Made by a program: the position numbers and the translations under genes
In this document: positions 1 through 10,700 of the stretch, piece by piece
Layout of the letters: every line of letters begins with the position of its first letter
How positions within the stretch are numbered: the stretch's first letter is position 1
Assembly: GCF_029227915.1 (NCBI RefSeq)
Contig: NC_079876.1
Span: 5,766,001 to 5,830,000 of the forward strand
Reading direction: 5' to 3'
DNA: 64,000 nt
Source: Hydractinia symbiolongicarpus
Taxonomy: Eukaryota > Cnidaria > Hydrozoa > Anthoathecata > Hydractiniidae
Notes under the pieces: generated by a model
The model's input: the letters and a program-made list of their open reading frames with translations, nothing else
The model's database searches: none
What the model was told of the DNA's origin: nothing

Positions 1-325
1 TCGTGTAAAGTATTCACGAACTTTTTTTGTGTAAATTATTTGAAATATCACGATACAATGTAAGAACTACGCTTATATTTTACACACAGAACACGAGTTC
101 GTGTAAAGTATTCACAAACTTTCTTTTGTGGGAATTTTTTGAAATATAACGATACAATGTAAGAACTACGTTTATATTTTACACACAGAACACGAGTTCG
201 TGTAAAGTATTCACAAACTTTCTTTTGTGGAAATTTTTTGAAATATAACGATACAATGTAAGAACTACGTTTATATTTTACACACAGAACACGAGTTCGT
301 GTAAAGTATTCACAAACTTTCTTTT
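1..325. repeat. 99-bp tandem repeat with internal palindrome
   Basis: A unit starting TCGTGTAAAGTATTCAC recurs at about 1, 99, 198 and 297, giving a 99-bp period with few differences. Each junction holds the palindrome ACACGAGTTCGTGT. The array runs off the left edge, so its copy number is unknown. No coding potential is seen. Confidence 0.85.
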
Positions 326-961
326 TTCTTTAACTTTTGTGATGATTCGTCACTTGATTCTTTATATTTCGACTTTTTCGCTTCGCTCTTTTTCTCTACC
401 AAAAATAAGTAAAATACATTACAAAGTCAATCTTTAACAGAGAGTCTGTTTAGAATTTTGAGGTCGACAGAACAGGCCCTGTTTAAAATATCTCTGCCCT
501 AGAACTGTCATTTCTAGAAGACAAGGAAGTAGCAAAAACATATCATAACTTATGTTTATTAATATCAAAAATAAATATGTGTTTCTAAATAACTATTTAG
601 TGACAGTATACAAATGTCGTCCACAGAACATTGTTTTTTTTGTTTCAGTAGTATAGATAAATTGCAGCTGGTGCTGTCACCTAGCTTACTTTATATACAC
701 AACATCGGGTACTATAGAAATACAAACATCGTTCGAAGTTAACCTTTACCCAAAACGTCATTTGTTTAAGCGAATAAAGACAAAACGGTTTTGTGTGATG
801 ACACAATTACACAGTTCTTTGTGTGCTGTGAAATTCTATTTGTTGTGATTTTCAATTTGTTTCCACAAACCAGTTAGTACCTGATTTTAACATATTGCAG
901 GATAAAGAAATTCACTTATGGAACTAAAAACCCCGCAAAATTTACTACGCTTAAGGCGGTA
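326..961. other. no gene recognised
   Basis: AT-rich sequence with no convincing exon, TIR pair or RNA gene on either strand. Confidence 0.4.
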
Positions 962-1290
962 TATAACTTTTGTAAATCTGTTGCAAAAGTTTATTCTCTT
1001 AAAATGGCATATACTCATAGCTTTGGTAAATCTGTTATTCTTTTAAAATGATATATACTCATAGCTTTGGTAAATCTGTTGCAAAAGTTTATTCTCTTAA
1101 AATGGTATATACTCACAGCTTTGGTAAATCTGTTATTCTTTTAAAATGGTATATACTGATAGCTTTGGTAAATCTGTTGCAAAAGTTTATTCTCTTAAAA
1201 TGGTATATACTCATAGCTTTGGTAAATCTGTTATTCTTTTAAAATGGTATACACTCATAGCTTTGGTAAATCTGTTACAGAAGTTACCTA
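962..1290. repeat. compound tandem repeat (about 54- and 44-bp subunits)
   Basis: AGCTTTGGTAAATCTGTT alternates with two spacers, one containing GCAAAAGTTTATTCTC and one containing ATTCTTTTAAAATGG. Together they make a composite unit of about 98 bp repeated roughly three times. The short open frames here follow from the repeat period and are not genes. Confidence 0.8.
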
Positions 1291-2056
1291 GCCTTAGGTG
1301 GAAATGCCCAAAGCTTTGGTTAAAGTTGGTCTAGATACATTTCGAAATATTATGTTAAAGAAAGAAAATAGATTTACTTGAGAAAGAAAAAAAACTCCTA
1401 AATGGCGACTTGGAAATAACTTTTTGTGTGAACCAGTACTTTCTAAGGTATTTTCCAGAATATAAAAAAACATTTTGAGGGGGTGTATACAAACTCACAA
1501 ATTCTAGATGAATAAATTTGTAATACCTTCTTCAAACGTGTAGATTTTTGCGAGTAGGCTGTTTAGCTCTAAATAACAACAAAAACAACAACATATTACT
1601 TCCTACAAAAACAAATTAGCGATTTTCATCTCTGATATGATTACAATCTATCCTGCACATTAATACGCGCCATTTGAAATGGAAAGCATTTACTATGCAC
1701 GTGTTAAGTACCCAGGATATATGAAACACGCATTACCCAAATTGATGTAAAATAAAACTATGTAAGATAAATTTGTTATCGAATAGTATTTCGACTTACC
1801 GACTCTCAAGGCTCAGAAGAACAAACAGAAAAACCACAACCTTCACAATCTCTGCAGTAATAAGGTCTAGTTCCGAATTTGTACCAAAAAGGTTTTTACT
1901 TTTCTTGTCTGTTGTATGAGAACAATTTCATTTTAAAGCACAGTTATTATTTACCCAGGATAGCCTTTTCAGTTTCTAATAATGCTAAATGTGCTATTTT
2001 GCTTTTAAAGCTCTAATTTGAGCTATGAAAAACATTTAAGCACAATAGCTGCTTGT
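1291..2056. other. no gene recognised
   Basis: AT-rich intergenic sequence. I saw no supported exon or repeat boundary. Confidence 0.4.
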
Positions 2057-2257
2057 TTAACCCTATTCGGTCCGGGTTTTTTTTAATAACTCTTTAATGT
2101 TATGTTGAATGGCTAGAATACTTATTGAGTTTCCATATTTATCTATTAGACACCTGCATGCAAATTTTGTCATGGTAATTTGATATTCTATCTGAATATC
2201 TTTATTTGAAAAGCATAGAACTATTATAAAATTTTGAATAACGTCATAATTATTACA

Positions 2258-2960
2258 AACTAGTCGATAAGGCCCGTGGAAAAATCCACTGAGGCAGGAT
2301 AAAAATTTTGATGACGTCAGCAACCTACCATTAATAATTTAGAAGTTTTGTTTTCACGTTGCATCTATCGTGTAGAGATTAAAGCTCTGATCAAGAAAAG
2401 GTATATGATCATGTGCTTTTGATATGAGCAGTTAATGAGATATAAGGAGAGTTTTAAAAATTTAAATCAGCAATGGCCTCATCAAGATCGAAAAATTTTT
2501 TTTATAAATTTGTATACCTATTGCCTTCATCGTATAGATCTTGAAACGCTGATCAAAAAAATGTATAGGATTATGTACTTTTGACAAACGGTTGCAGAGA
2601 TATCAAGGTTTAAAGGTTTTTTGATGACGTCATCAACCCGTCCGGATTCGGGGACCCAGGTTTGGAAAACTCACACAAATTGGTCCTAGGTTTTCTCTAG
2701 TTACCTACTCAGTGAAAACTCATTGACGTCACCACCTCGCTTCCAAGTTATTTGGCCTCTAAGTTTTAGGTGCACTGTAATGACTTCATTAATTTAATAT
2801 AGGATATTGACGTTAAAGTAGTGTTATTGACGTCGCGCCGTAACGTCAGAAAATTTAACATATTAGACATAAGTTTTTCGGCAACATCAAAGGAAAATGA
2901 AGACATCCACTTTGCCTGTTACAAACAGAGACAGTCTCTGTATTATTATAAGAGACTAGC
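2258..2960 (+). repeat. unclassified dispersed repeat, copy A (hairpin head)
   Basis: It begins ACTAGTCGATAAGGCCCGTG and carries a GTGGA-AAAA-TCCAC hairpin next to that head. It matches copy B (3115-3884) along most of its length and ends near CTGTATTATTATAAGAGAC. It holds several TGACGTCA or TGACGTC boxes. A simple-repeat-tailed SINE or other non-autonomous element is plausible; I do not recognise the family. Confidence 0.65.
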
Positions 2961-3114
2961 TACGCCTTTTCTTTTTTCCTTATATCAGAATATAAGATAA
3001 AGCTAGCTAGCTTTCATCAGTCAAAAATGTACAAAATAGTACATAAAGCTATACACCGTTTATTAGCTTGGTATTAAAGAGCATGTCATGAAAAAAACAA
3101 GCTGTTTATTGATT

Positions 3115-3792
3115 ACGAGTCGATAAGGCCCGTGGAAAAATCCACTTAGGCAGAAGGACAATGGAAAAATAGGTTGTTTTAGATTTTTTGCTGACGTCAG
3201 CAGTGCAATTACGAAAATTTTTGGCGAAATTTAGTTTATTCGTTGCCTGTACTGTGCAGAGGTATAAACGCTGACTAAGAAAATGTATATGATCATGTCT
3301 TTTTGATAAGCGGTTAATGAGATATAACGGTTTTCAAATTTTGCTGACGTCAACAATGGCCAGTCAAACCCCCCAAAATTTTTTTTAAAAAAATTGTATA
3401 CCTGCTGCTTTTATTATATACGTCTTGAAACGCTGATCAAGAAAATGTATAGGATCGCGTATTTTTGACAAACGGTTGCAGAGATATTAGGGTTTGAAGG
3501 TTTTTTGGCGACGTCATCAACCCGTCCATTCCGAAACGGATTCGGGGACCTAAAAACTTACCCAAAGTGGTCCCTAGTTACCTACGCAGGAGATGACGTC
3601 AGTTATTTCCACTCGTTTCCAAGTTATTTAGCCTTAATTTAAAAGTGCAATGCAGTGGCTTCACTAATCTTAATATACTTTCCTTTGGCGTCAATATTGC
3701 TATAACGTCAAAGTTTGCTAATTTACAGAACAAATTTATAGACGATGTCTTATAGACTTTATTAAAGAAATTTTATCCACTTTGCAAAAGTC

Positions 3793-3861
<69 letters not shown>

Positions 3862-3884
3862 ACTGGCGTATTGTTATATAGATT
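3115..3884 (+). repeat. unclassified dispersed repeat, copy B, with (GACA)n tail
   Basis: It has the same head as copy A (GTCGATAAGGCCCGTGGA then TCCAC). The body matches copy A, followed by about 65 bp of (GACA)n (3793-3860) and the end CTGGCGTATTGTTATATAGA. Direct orientation relative to copy A. A 185-bp stretch matching its 3' half lies on the minus strand at 59220-59404. Confidence 0.7.
3793..3860. repeat. (GACA)n microsatellite
   Basis: About 17 uninterrupted GACA units near the 3' end of repeat copy B. Copy A has only a remnant (GAGACAGTCTC) at the equivalent place. Confidence 0.95.
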
Positions 3885-5104
3885 ATAAAATTCAGGAAAG
3901 GTGTTTTAGCCGTTTTATTTCAAGAGATACTTCCTCTTAATTTGCGAGCGTGGCAATCGACTAATTTGAAAAAATAATTTTTTATATGAAAAGTATATTA
4001 AAGTTGAGGACGGACTCGTTACATTTTCGGACTCAAAATAATAATAATAAAAGTAACAAAATGATAAGAATAAAATTAAGGAAAAAAGTAACGAAAAATT
4101 GCTCATTTTCTTTTAAAGCAGTACTTGTGCCGTGTAAAGCATTAGACACCAGCATGCAAAATGTTTAGGTCCCATATCTTTCAGAGGCTTTGATATTGGC
4201 TATTACTCGAAACTACCCCTAAAAGTCTCTTTGAAACCCTTTTAATGGGGAAAATATAATAACTCTTGTTAGGATTTTGTTTAGAACTTGAAACTTACAA
4301 CACAACTCTGTTTTATCAAGAAGAAACATTTTGCATGTTTTAGTCACGTAGGTAATCCGATTTATCCATTTTTTCGGGTAAAATTTTAAATTTTTACCCG
4401 AAAATCGGAAAAATCGGATTGTCGGGCAACATTTGGCAATTTTTCATACGATCTATGTAAAAACCGGAAAATATGTTAGATAACTTTCATTTAGCTTTCA
4501 GAAACTTCAAACTGAATGTAAAAATTCGCTCTAGAACTAAAGTAATTGAATTTTAAGCAGATAGTGGTATTTTGAACAAATTTCAAGCTTTTGATTACGT
4601 CACAGAAAAAGTGCTAATGCAAGCAAAAATTTATTGCTGCCATTTTGTTCCTTTTGACATACTATAAGTGTGCCAATTTAGACAATCCTATGAAAGGTTA
4701 TTGAGGGGGAGGGGAAGAGGGAATCCCACCCGGTCATAATATGTTCGAAAACCCCGGACCGAATAGGGTTAAGCTTCGTTTTCAATGGTGACTAATGCGA
4801 AATAACATAATTAATTTTTGAACATAATTTCTTAGTTCAAAGTGGAGACATGTTTAGTTTGTGTTATTTCAAACTCAAAACTTCAAGTTTCATGAAACAA
4901 CGTGAACTTGACATCTAAATTTTTTGGTACTGTTCCTCTTTACTTCATGAAATAAAGAAACATCAAAGGAATACTGATATTTTATGCAAATATGAGTTGC
5001 AAAACATACAGTGTAAGAATTTTCGAGATAAATACGCTTTAGAAACACGTACTTAAGGTTTAAAAAAGAACATTTTATAATAAAAGTGAATTTGTTTTTT
5101 TCCT

Positions 5105-5275
5105 TGGTGGAACGTTTGCAGAAAGGATCGAATTACACTTTTATAGCCCCTGACATGACTCGATCATCGATTGAATCCACAATCTTCCGCACTGGAGGCG
5201 AATGCTCTACCACAAACCCACCATTTTATGGTGAACGCTCTGCCTCAAGGACACCAGTCGTTAAGGGTTAAGCAT
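5105..5275 (-). mobile_element. tRNA-derived SINE fragment
   Basis: The minus strand reads TGGTAGAGCATTCGCCTCC (A-box like), then GTGCGGAAGATTGTGG and GATTCAATC (B-box like), then a body containing CGAGTCATGTCAGGGGC. This order and spacing fit a tRNA-headed SINE with an internal Pol III promoter. The tail end fades near 5105. The weak + strand open frame over it is incidental. Confidence 0.55.
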
Positions 5276-5573
5276 GTTTAATATTTTATTTATAACTTCG
5301 TTTACTTTTAATCCCCAAACATACTAAGGTATACCAGGTAACAATGCTTTTGAGATATCAAGATTTAATTTTTTTGAAAAAAGGTTCCATTTATTTTCTC
5401 ATTTTTTATCTGTTGTAGGAGTTACAAGCTCTATAAGTTTTTCAAGAATACAAAAATAAAAAATATGACAAAAATGGTCATTTTGATTCTTTATTGATTC
5501 TTAGTACAAGTTTGATTGTATTTACTTCCAGCATACCACAATGACCGATTAAGCACCAAGTGTTTAATTAACC

Positions 5574-7749
5574 GCTCAATCTGAAGAAACACCGCTTTAA
5601 CTTAGTGTCGAAAAGCACCTAATGCCCAAGTATGAATTCACTCTAATTGAGTGTCCATGGTCTTTGACTGTGGGGCTATTTAAGCTAGTGGGTAAGCTGT
5701 GAATTAATACAACAAGTAAATAGTCAAGTAATTCCAAGATGTTTCGAACACATTTCCAAAGAACGTGTAGTCTCAAAATGAGAATATTTATCAAATTCTG
5801 CATTACCTTGGTCATCAGCCTATGCTTCCTTGTCTTTATTTTCTTCTTTGACTTCTCCTTCCTCTTTTTTATTGCTTTTTCATTCCTTTTTCTCTCTTTC
5901 TCGATCTTTCTCTTTCTTCTTTTTCCTAAGGAAATGCATTGCTGACTTTAAAAAAAATGAATCAAGTTATATATGTTGAGAGGATTATCAATGGTAAAAA
6001 ATACTGCATGCACAAACTAAACAATAATTTTAAACATCTGATCCGGCATTGTAAAAGCAGCATCAAATACTTCTACTTTTAAACAGACCAAAATGTAAGC
6101 ACTCGTCAATGCTTTTGAAAACGTGCTACAAAATACCAGTGCTTTTTGTTTGTGAATGAGTAACTTTAGCTTATAACATAAAAAAAAATTATTCACCCCA
6201 ATGCATTCTTTTAAGTTGGTATTGAGGAAAACTAAGTGACCAGCTTGCAAACAACTTTTCCTAGCTACTTTTTTTATTATATCTGACACATGTTGACACA
6301 TGCTCAATCTGAAGAAACACCGCTTTAACTTAGTGTCGAAAAGCACCTAATGCCCAAGTATGAATTCACTCTAATTGAGTGTCCATGGTCTTTGACTGTG
6401 GGGCTATTTAAGCTAGTGGGTAAGCTGTGAATTAATACAACAAGTAAATAGTCAAGTAATTCCAAGATGTTTCGAACACATTTCCAAAGAACGTGTAGTC
6501 TCAAAATGAGAATATTTATCAAATTCTGCATTACCTTGGTCATCAGCCTATGCTTCCTTGTCTTTATTTTCTTCTTTGACTTCTCCTTCCTCTTTTTTAT
6601 TGCTTTTTCATTCCTTTTTCTCTCTTTCTCGATCTTTCTCTTTCTTCTTTTTCCTAAGGAAATGCATTGCTGACTTTAAAAAAAATGAATCAAGTTATAT
6701 ATGTTGAGAGGATTATCAATGGTAAAAAATACTGCATGCACAAACTAAACAATAATTTTAAACATCTGATCCGGCATTGTAAAAGCAGCATCAAATACTT
6801 CTACTTTTAAACAGACCAAAATGTAAGCACTCGTCAATGCTTTTGAAAACGTGCTACAAAATACCAGTGCTTTTTGTTTGTGAATGAGTAACTTTAGCTT
6901 ATAACATAAAAAAAAATTATTCACCCCAATGCATTCTTTTAAGTTGGTATTGAGGAAAACTAAGTGACCAGCTTGCAAACAACTTTTCCTAGCTACTTTT
7001 TTTATTATATCTGACACATGTTGACACATGCTCAATCTGAAGAAACACCGCTTTAACTTAGTGTCGAAAAGCACCTAATGCCCAAGTATGAATTCACTCT
7101 AATTGAGTGTCCATGGTCTTTGACTGTGGGGCTATTTAAGCTAGTGGGTAAGCTGTGAATTAATACAACAAGTAAATAGTCAAGTAATTCCAAGATGTTT
7201 CGAACACATTTCCAAAGAACGTGTAGTCTCAAAATGAGAATATTTATCAAATTCTGCATTACCTTGGTCATCAGCCTATGCTTCCTTGTCTTTATTTTCT
7301 TCTTTGACTTCTCCTTCCTCTTTTTTATTGCTTTTTCATTCCTTTTTCTCTCTTTCTCGATCTTTCTCTTTCTTCTTTTTCCTAAGGAAATGCATTGCTG
7401 ACTTTAAAAAAAATGAATCAAGTTATATATGTTGAGAGGATTATCAATGGTAAAAAATACTGCATGCACAAACTAAACAATAATTTTAAACATCTGATCC
7501 GGCATTGTAAAAGCAGCATCAAATACTTCTACTTTTAAACAGACCAAAATGTAAGCACTCGTCAATGCTTTTGAAAACGTGCTACAAAATACCAGTGCTT
7601 TTTGTTTGTGAATGAGTAACTTTAGCTAATAACATAAAAAAAAATTATTCACCCCGATGCATTCTTTTAAGTTGGTATTGAGGAAAACTAAGTGACCAGC
7701 TTGCAAACAACTTTTCCTAGCTACTTTTTTTATTATATCTGACACATGT
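5574..7749. repeat. three near-identical 728-bp tandem units
   Basis: GCTCAATCTGAAGAAACACC occurs at 5574, 6302 and 7030, exactly 728 bp apart. I noticed only two substitutions between units (both near 7630-7660), so the expansion is very recent or an assembly artefact. The third copy diverges after about 7748. Each unit carries, on the minus strand, a splice acceptor followed by a K/E/R-rich frame (7336-7381 in the third unit). That frame could be the end of the SREK1 gene lying just downstream on the + coordinate. Short ORFs inside the unit on both strands are identical in all copies for this reason alone. Confidence 0.95.
7336..7381 (-). CDS. SREK1: candidate SREK1 terminal exon (K/E/R-rich)
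   Basis: The acceptor TTTCCTTAG precedes 15 codons (the first split with the previous exon) and TGA; they encode KKKKKEKDREREKKE. The one-base start fits the AA| end of exon 9210-9124. Past the TGA the same frame still reads KSNKKEEGEVKEENKDKEA before TAG, suggesting an older, longer exon now cut by nonsense codons. Identical sequence lies at 6608-6653 and 5880-5925 in the other two 728-bp units. Confidence 0.5.
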
Positions 7750-10700
7750 TTGTTACCATTATATTTCTATTATTCAAAAAAAAACGATGCACAAATAATT
7801 TTGAGTTTAATATTTTTGCAGAATATAGGTATTAAATGTTGCAAATGTATGGAATAAAAACATAAAAATAGAAAAATACGTTTTATAATGATATATAACT
7901 ATAATATAAGTGAATAGTAAGTGAGAATATTCATAGCATATTATAAAAAGATTGTTACATCATTTTCCATTTCACCTAATAAATCCACACCAAATCCTCT
8001 TAAAGTAATAAATTCTAAGAAATTCAATAGCAGATGGCTACTACAAACAATATTCAGTTTGGATAGGTAACGTGACAATTTATTTTAGGGTAACTTTTTA
8101 CTTGTGATTTTTTTGCATATCTCTGTAAATAGCTAGCTAGCAATAACTGTCCGCTGTAAAAGTCAGATTAAGGAAAATGTCAATATTTTAATTGTTAACT
8201 TTAGTGTCAACTACAAAATAATTTAGATATCCATTGTTAAAATTATATTTTTAGTATCTAGATCCAAATAAGTAGCCATTTAATTTTGACAGCCACGAAA
8301 ACAACATTGACTTCAGGATTTGGATTATAAAAAAAAAAATCTTAAATAAAAACTTTGAGGTGATTATTTCAACAAACATTTGTTCTTTTTTAATCGAATC
8401 TGCTTCCAACATCTCGTAGCAAACGGCAGTAAACTCAACTTTAAATTGAGGAAATACAACAATTCTTTAACGTTTCAGTCTGTTTTTGCTTTGTTCAATT
8501 TTATTTTCAGTCAGGTGCGCTATTTTTGCCATGTTTTTATCCTCTTTAGAGCAGAAATCAGTCCTGGCAAAACATTTTTATTAATTTAATTAAAAAATAC
8601 GAATAATATTTAATAAGGTTTAACAGGCGGATCCACAATAACTTGAAGCTGCTGCTGCAGAATCGCTATGTAACTTATTTATGTTACTTTATTCTCTTGA
8701 AATCATTAAAGCAACCATGTAGAATCAACATTTATCTACATTTAGGTAATGAAGTTTGACCAATTTAAATTTTTTTGTCCAATTGTAAAAGTCCACAAAA
8801 AACAAGAAGAGGAAGATCTTAATTATACAATTTGTATAACTTAGCCATTTCAGAATTCACAAAACTAAAAATAGATAAAGAAACAACCAAGGTAACAAAG
8901 AATCCAATACACAAGCACGCAAGAACTATCATATTTTCAAGATAGGAATTTCGCGAATTACATTTCTAGTCTATTTGGGAAAAATGGAACACATTAGTAT
9001 CTGTGATATTGCCAACATACAGTATTTCTTTATTAGATAATGAAGAAATCGTAATCTAAACAAATTCTGACGACAACTTGTATTAAGTGACAAATAACAA
9101 CAAGTCAGTGATCATATACATACTTGGAGGATGATCTATCAGGAGACTTGGAAGTTGATTTCCGGGATTTTCTTCTTGCGGGAAAACGAGATCTTGACTT
9201 TGATTTTTTTCTAAATGAATTTTATAAAAATGAAGTTCAAAAGAAGTTTAAAATCTCTTTTTCAAGCAGTTCTTTTTGTGAAGTAAATTTACAAAAAGTA
9301 AAGATTTGACATCTGTTATAGATGCAGTTCTCCATGCAGGGCTTCCCAATCAAAAACACTTCATTCGTGAGAAATAAAAGTGTTTTCATACCTGGATCGT
9401 CTTCTAGGAGACCGCGATGAAGATTTGGAAATAGACTTTCGTTTTTTGCGTCGATCTCTAAATAGCAGTTATTTATAAATTTATTTATTTTCATTATCAA
9501 CAGAAATTAATGGGTAGAAGTAAACACTGTCCTTCATAAGTTAAATACCTTATTAAGGGCATTATACCTGACACCAGTAAATAAATTAACCAATGTTAGA
9601 TATATTTTTGTTTGAACGATTTTAGGAAAACATTGGTGTAATAAAAATAAATACTGCATGTATCTATTTTTGTGAATGTGATGTGAAAGAAATATAAGCG
9701 GCTTCTATAACAAAAATCTAACTTATAACTTACCTGGAACGAGATCTTGATTTTCGACGTTTTGGAGACCTGAAATAACAAATACCCGAGTTACAATTTT
9801 GTCTCTTTTTATAAAATTATTTTGTAGATACACATTATTCATTGCAGATCTTTAACTTTGTGTACTAAACCTATTGATTCTAACCCCACCTTATAGAAGA
9901 TGTTAATTAGCTGTTAACAACTAATTTGAATAGTATGGGGCAATTTATAGCTCGGTAATTTGCAAAAGTTTTGTTATATTAGATTATAATTGATCGAGGG
10001 AATTGATTAACACCAAAGCTGGAAGATATAAACAGGTTTTACTGAAGGTTTTGGAGGGTGTGGAAGTAAAGTGAACAAAAAATTGTTAAGGAAACTGATC
10101 AGCCACAAAATGTAAAAAGTATAAAATTCTTTGCTAAAAATTCTGTTCCACGTAGCTTCCATATTTTAAGTCTGTTTAAGGTAACTCAAAATGAAGTGAA
10201 CAAAAAATTACTAAGCAAATTAATCAGCCACAACCATGAATATTGAAGAAACTGAAAAGTGTGAGTTTGCATTCATTATGGCACAGCGTGAATTTTTAGA
10301 GGAAGTATGAATTCATTCAAAACGTGCCGCAGTGTGTGGTGTGAAACAACCAAAAGTGTATAAAAACAAACAAAAAAGATCAAACCACTGGAAGTTAAAA
10401 AACTGTAATTTCAAGCACGGAAGATTTAAAAAAACGTAAATACCTTGAGCGAGATCTACTTCGACTTCGTCTACTGCTTCGTCTGGGAGATCTATAAAGA
10501 AGGGATATCATGAATCTGATGCTAAGATATTTCTTACTAGCAATTTTAGATTTGCAAATACCTGGTAACTATGTTAAATTTAATATAGTTAGTGCCATAT
10601 TAATTCAATGCTAGAACCAATATTTTTAAATCAGATGAACTGATGTAATTGATGAATGACTTTAAAGTTGATTGATGTTTTGTGTCACTCAATCGCCACA

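Larger units (their letters stand above)
2061..4768. mobile_element. piggyBac-type non-autonomous DNA transposon, 2.7 kb
   Basis: The left end is TTAA followed by CCCTATTCGGTCCGGG (2057-2076). The right end is its inverse, CCCGGACCGAATAGGG followed by TTAA (4753-4772). A TTAA target duplication and a terminus starting CCC are hallmarks of the piggyBac superfamily. No transposase ORF lies inside; most of the interior is two copies of an unrelated repeat (2258-2960 and 3115-3884). Part of the right interior (about 4400-4690) recurs at 63225-63510. The class call is fairly sure from the ends; the autonomous partner is not in the window. Confidence 0.8.

Noticed and set aside
5597-7401. Repeated ORFs of 72, 109 and 68 residues as a tandem gene family
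   Set aside because: They recur because the 728-bp unit is copied; the + strand hydrophobic frame is the complement of a purine-rich K/E/R stretch.
8500-8560. Minus-strand MAKIAHLTENKIEQSKNRLK as SREK1 tail
   Set aside because: No acceptor in phase; similarity to the family tail is too short to separate from chance.
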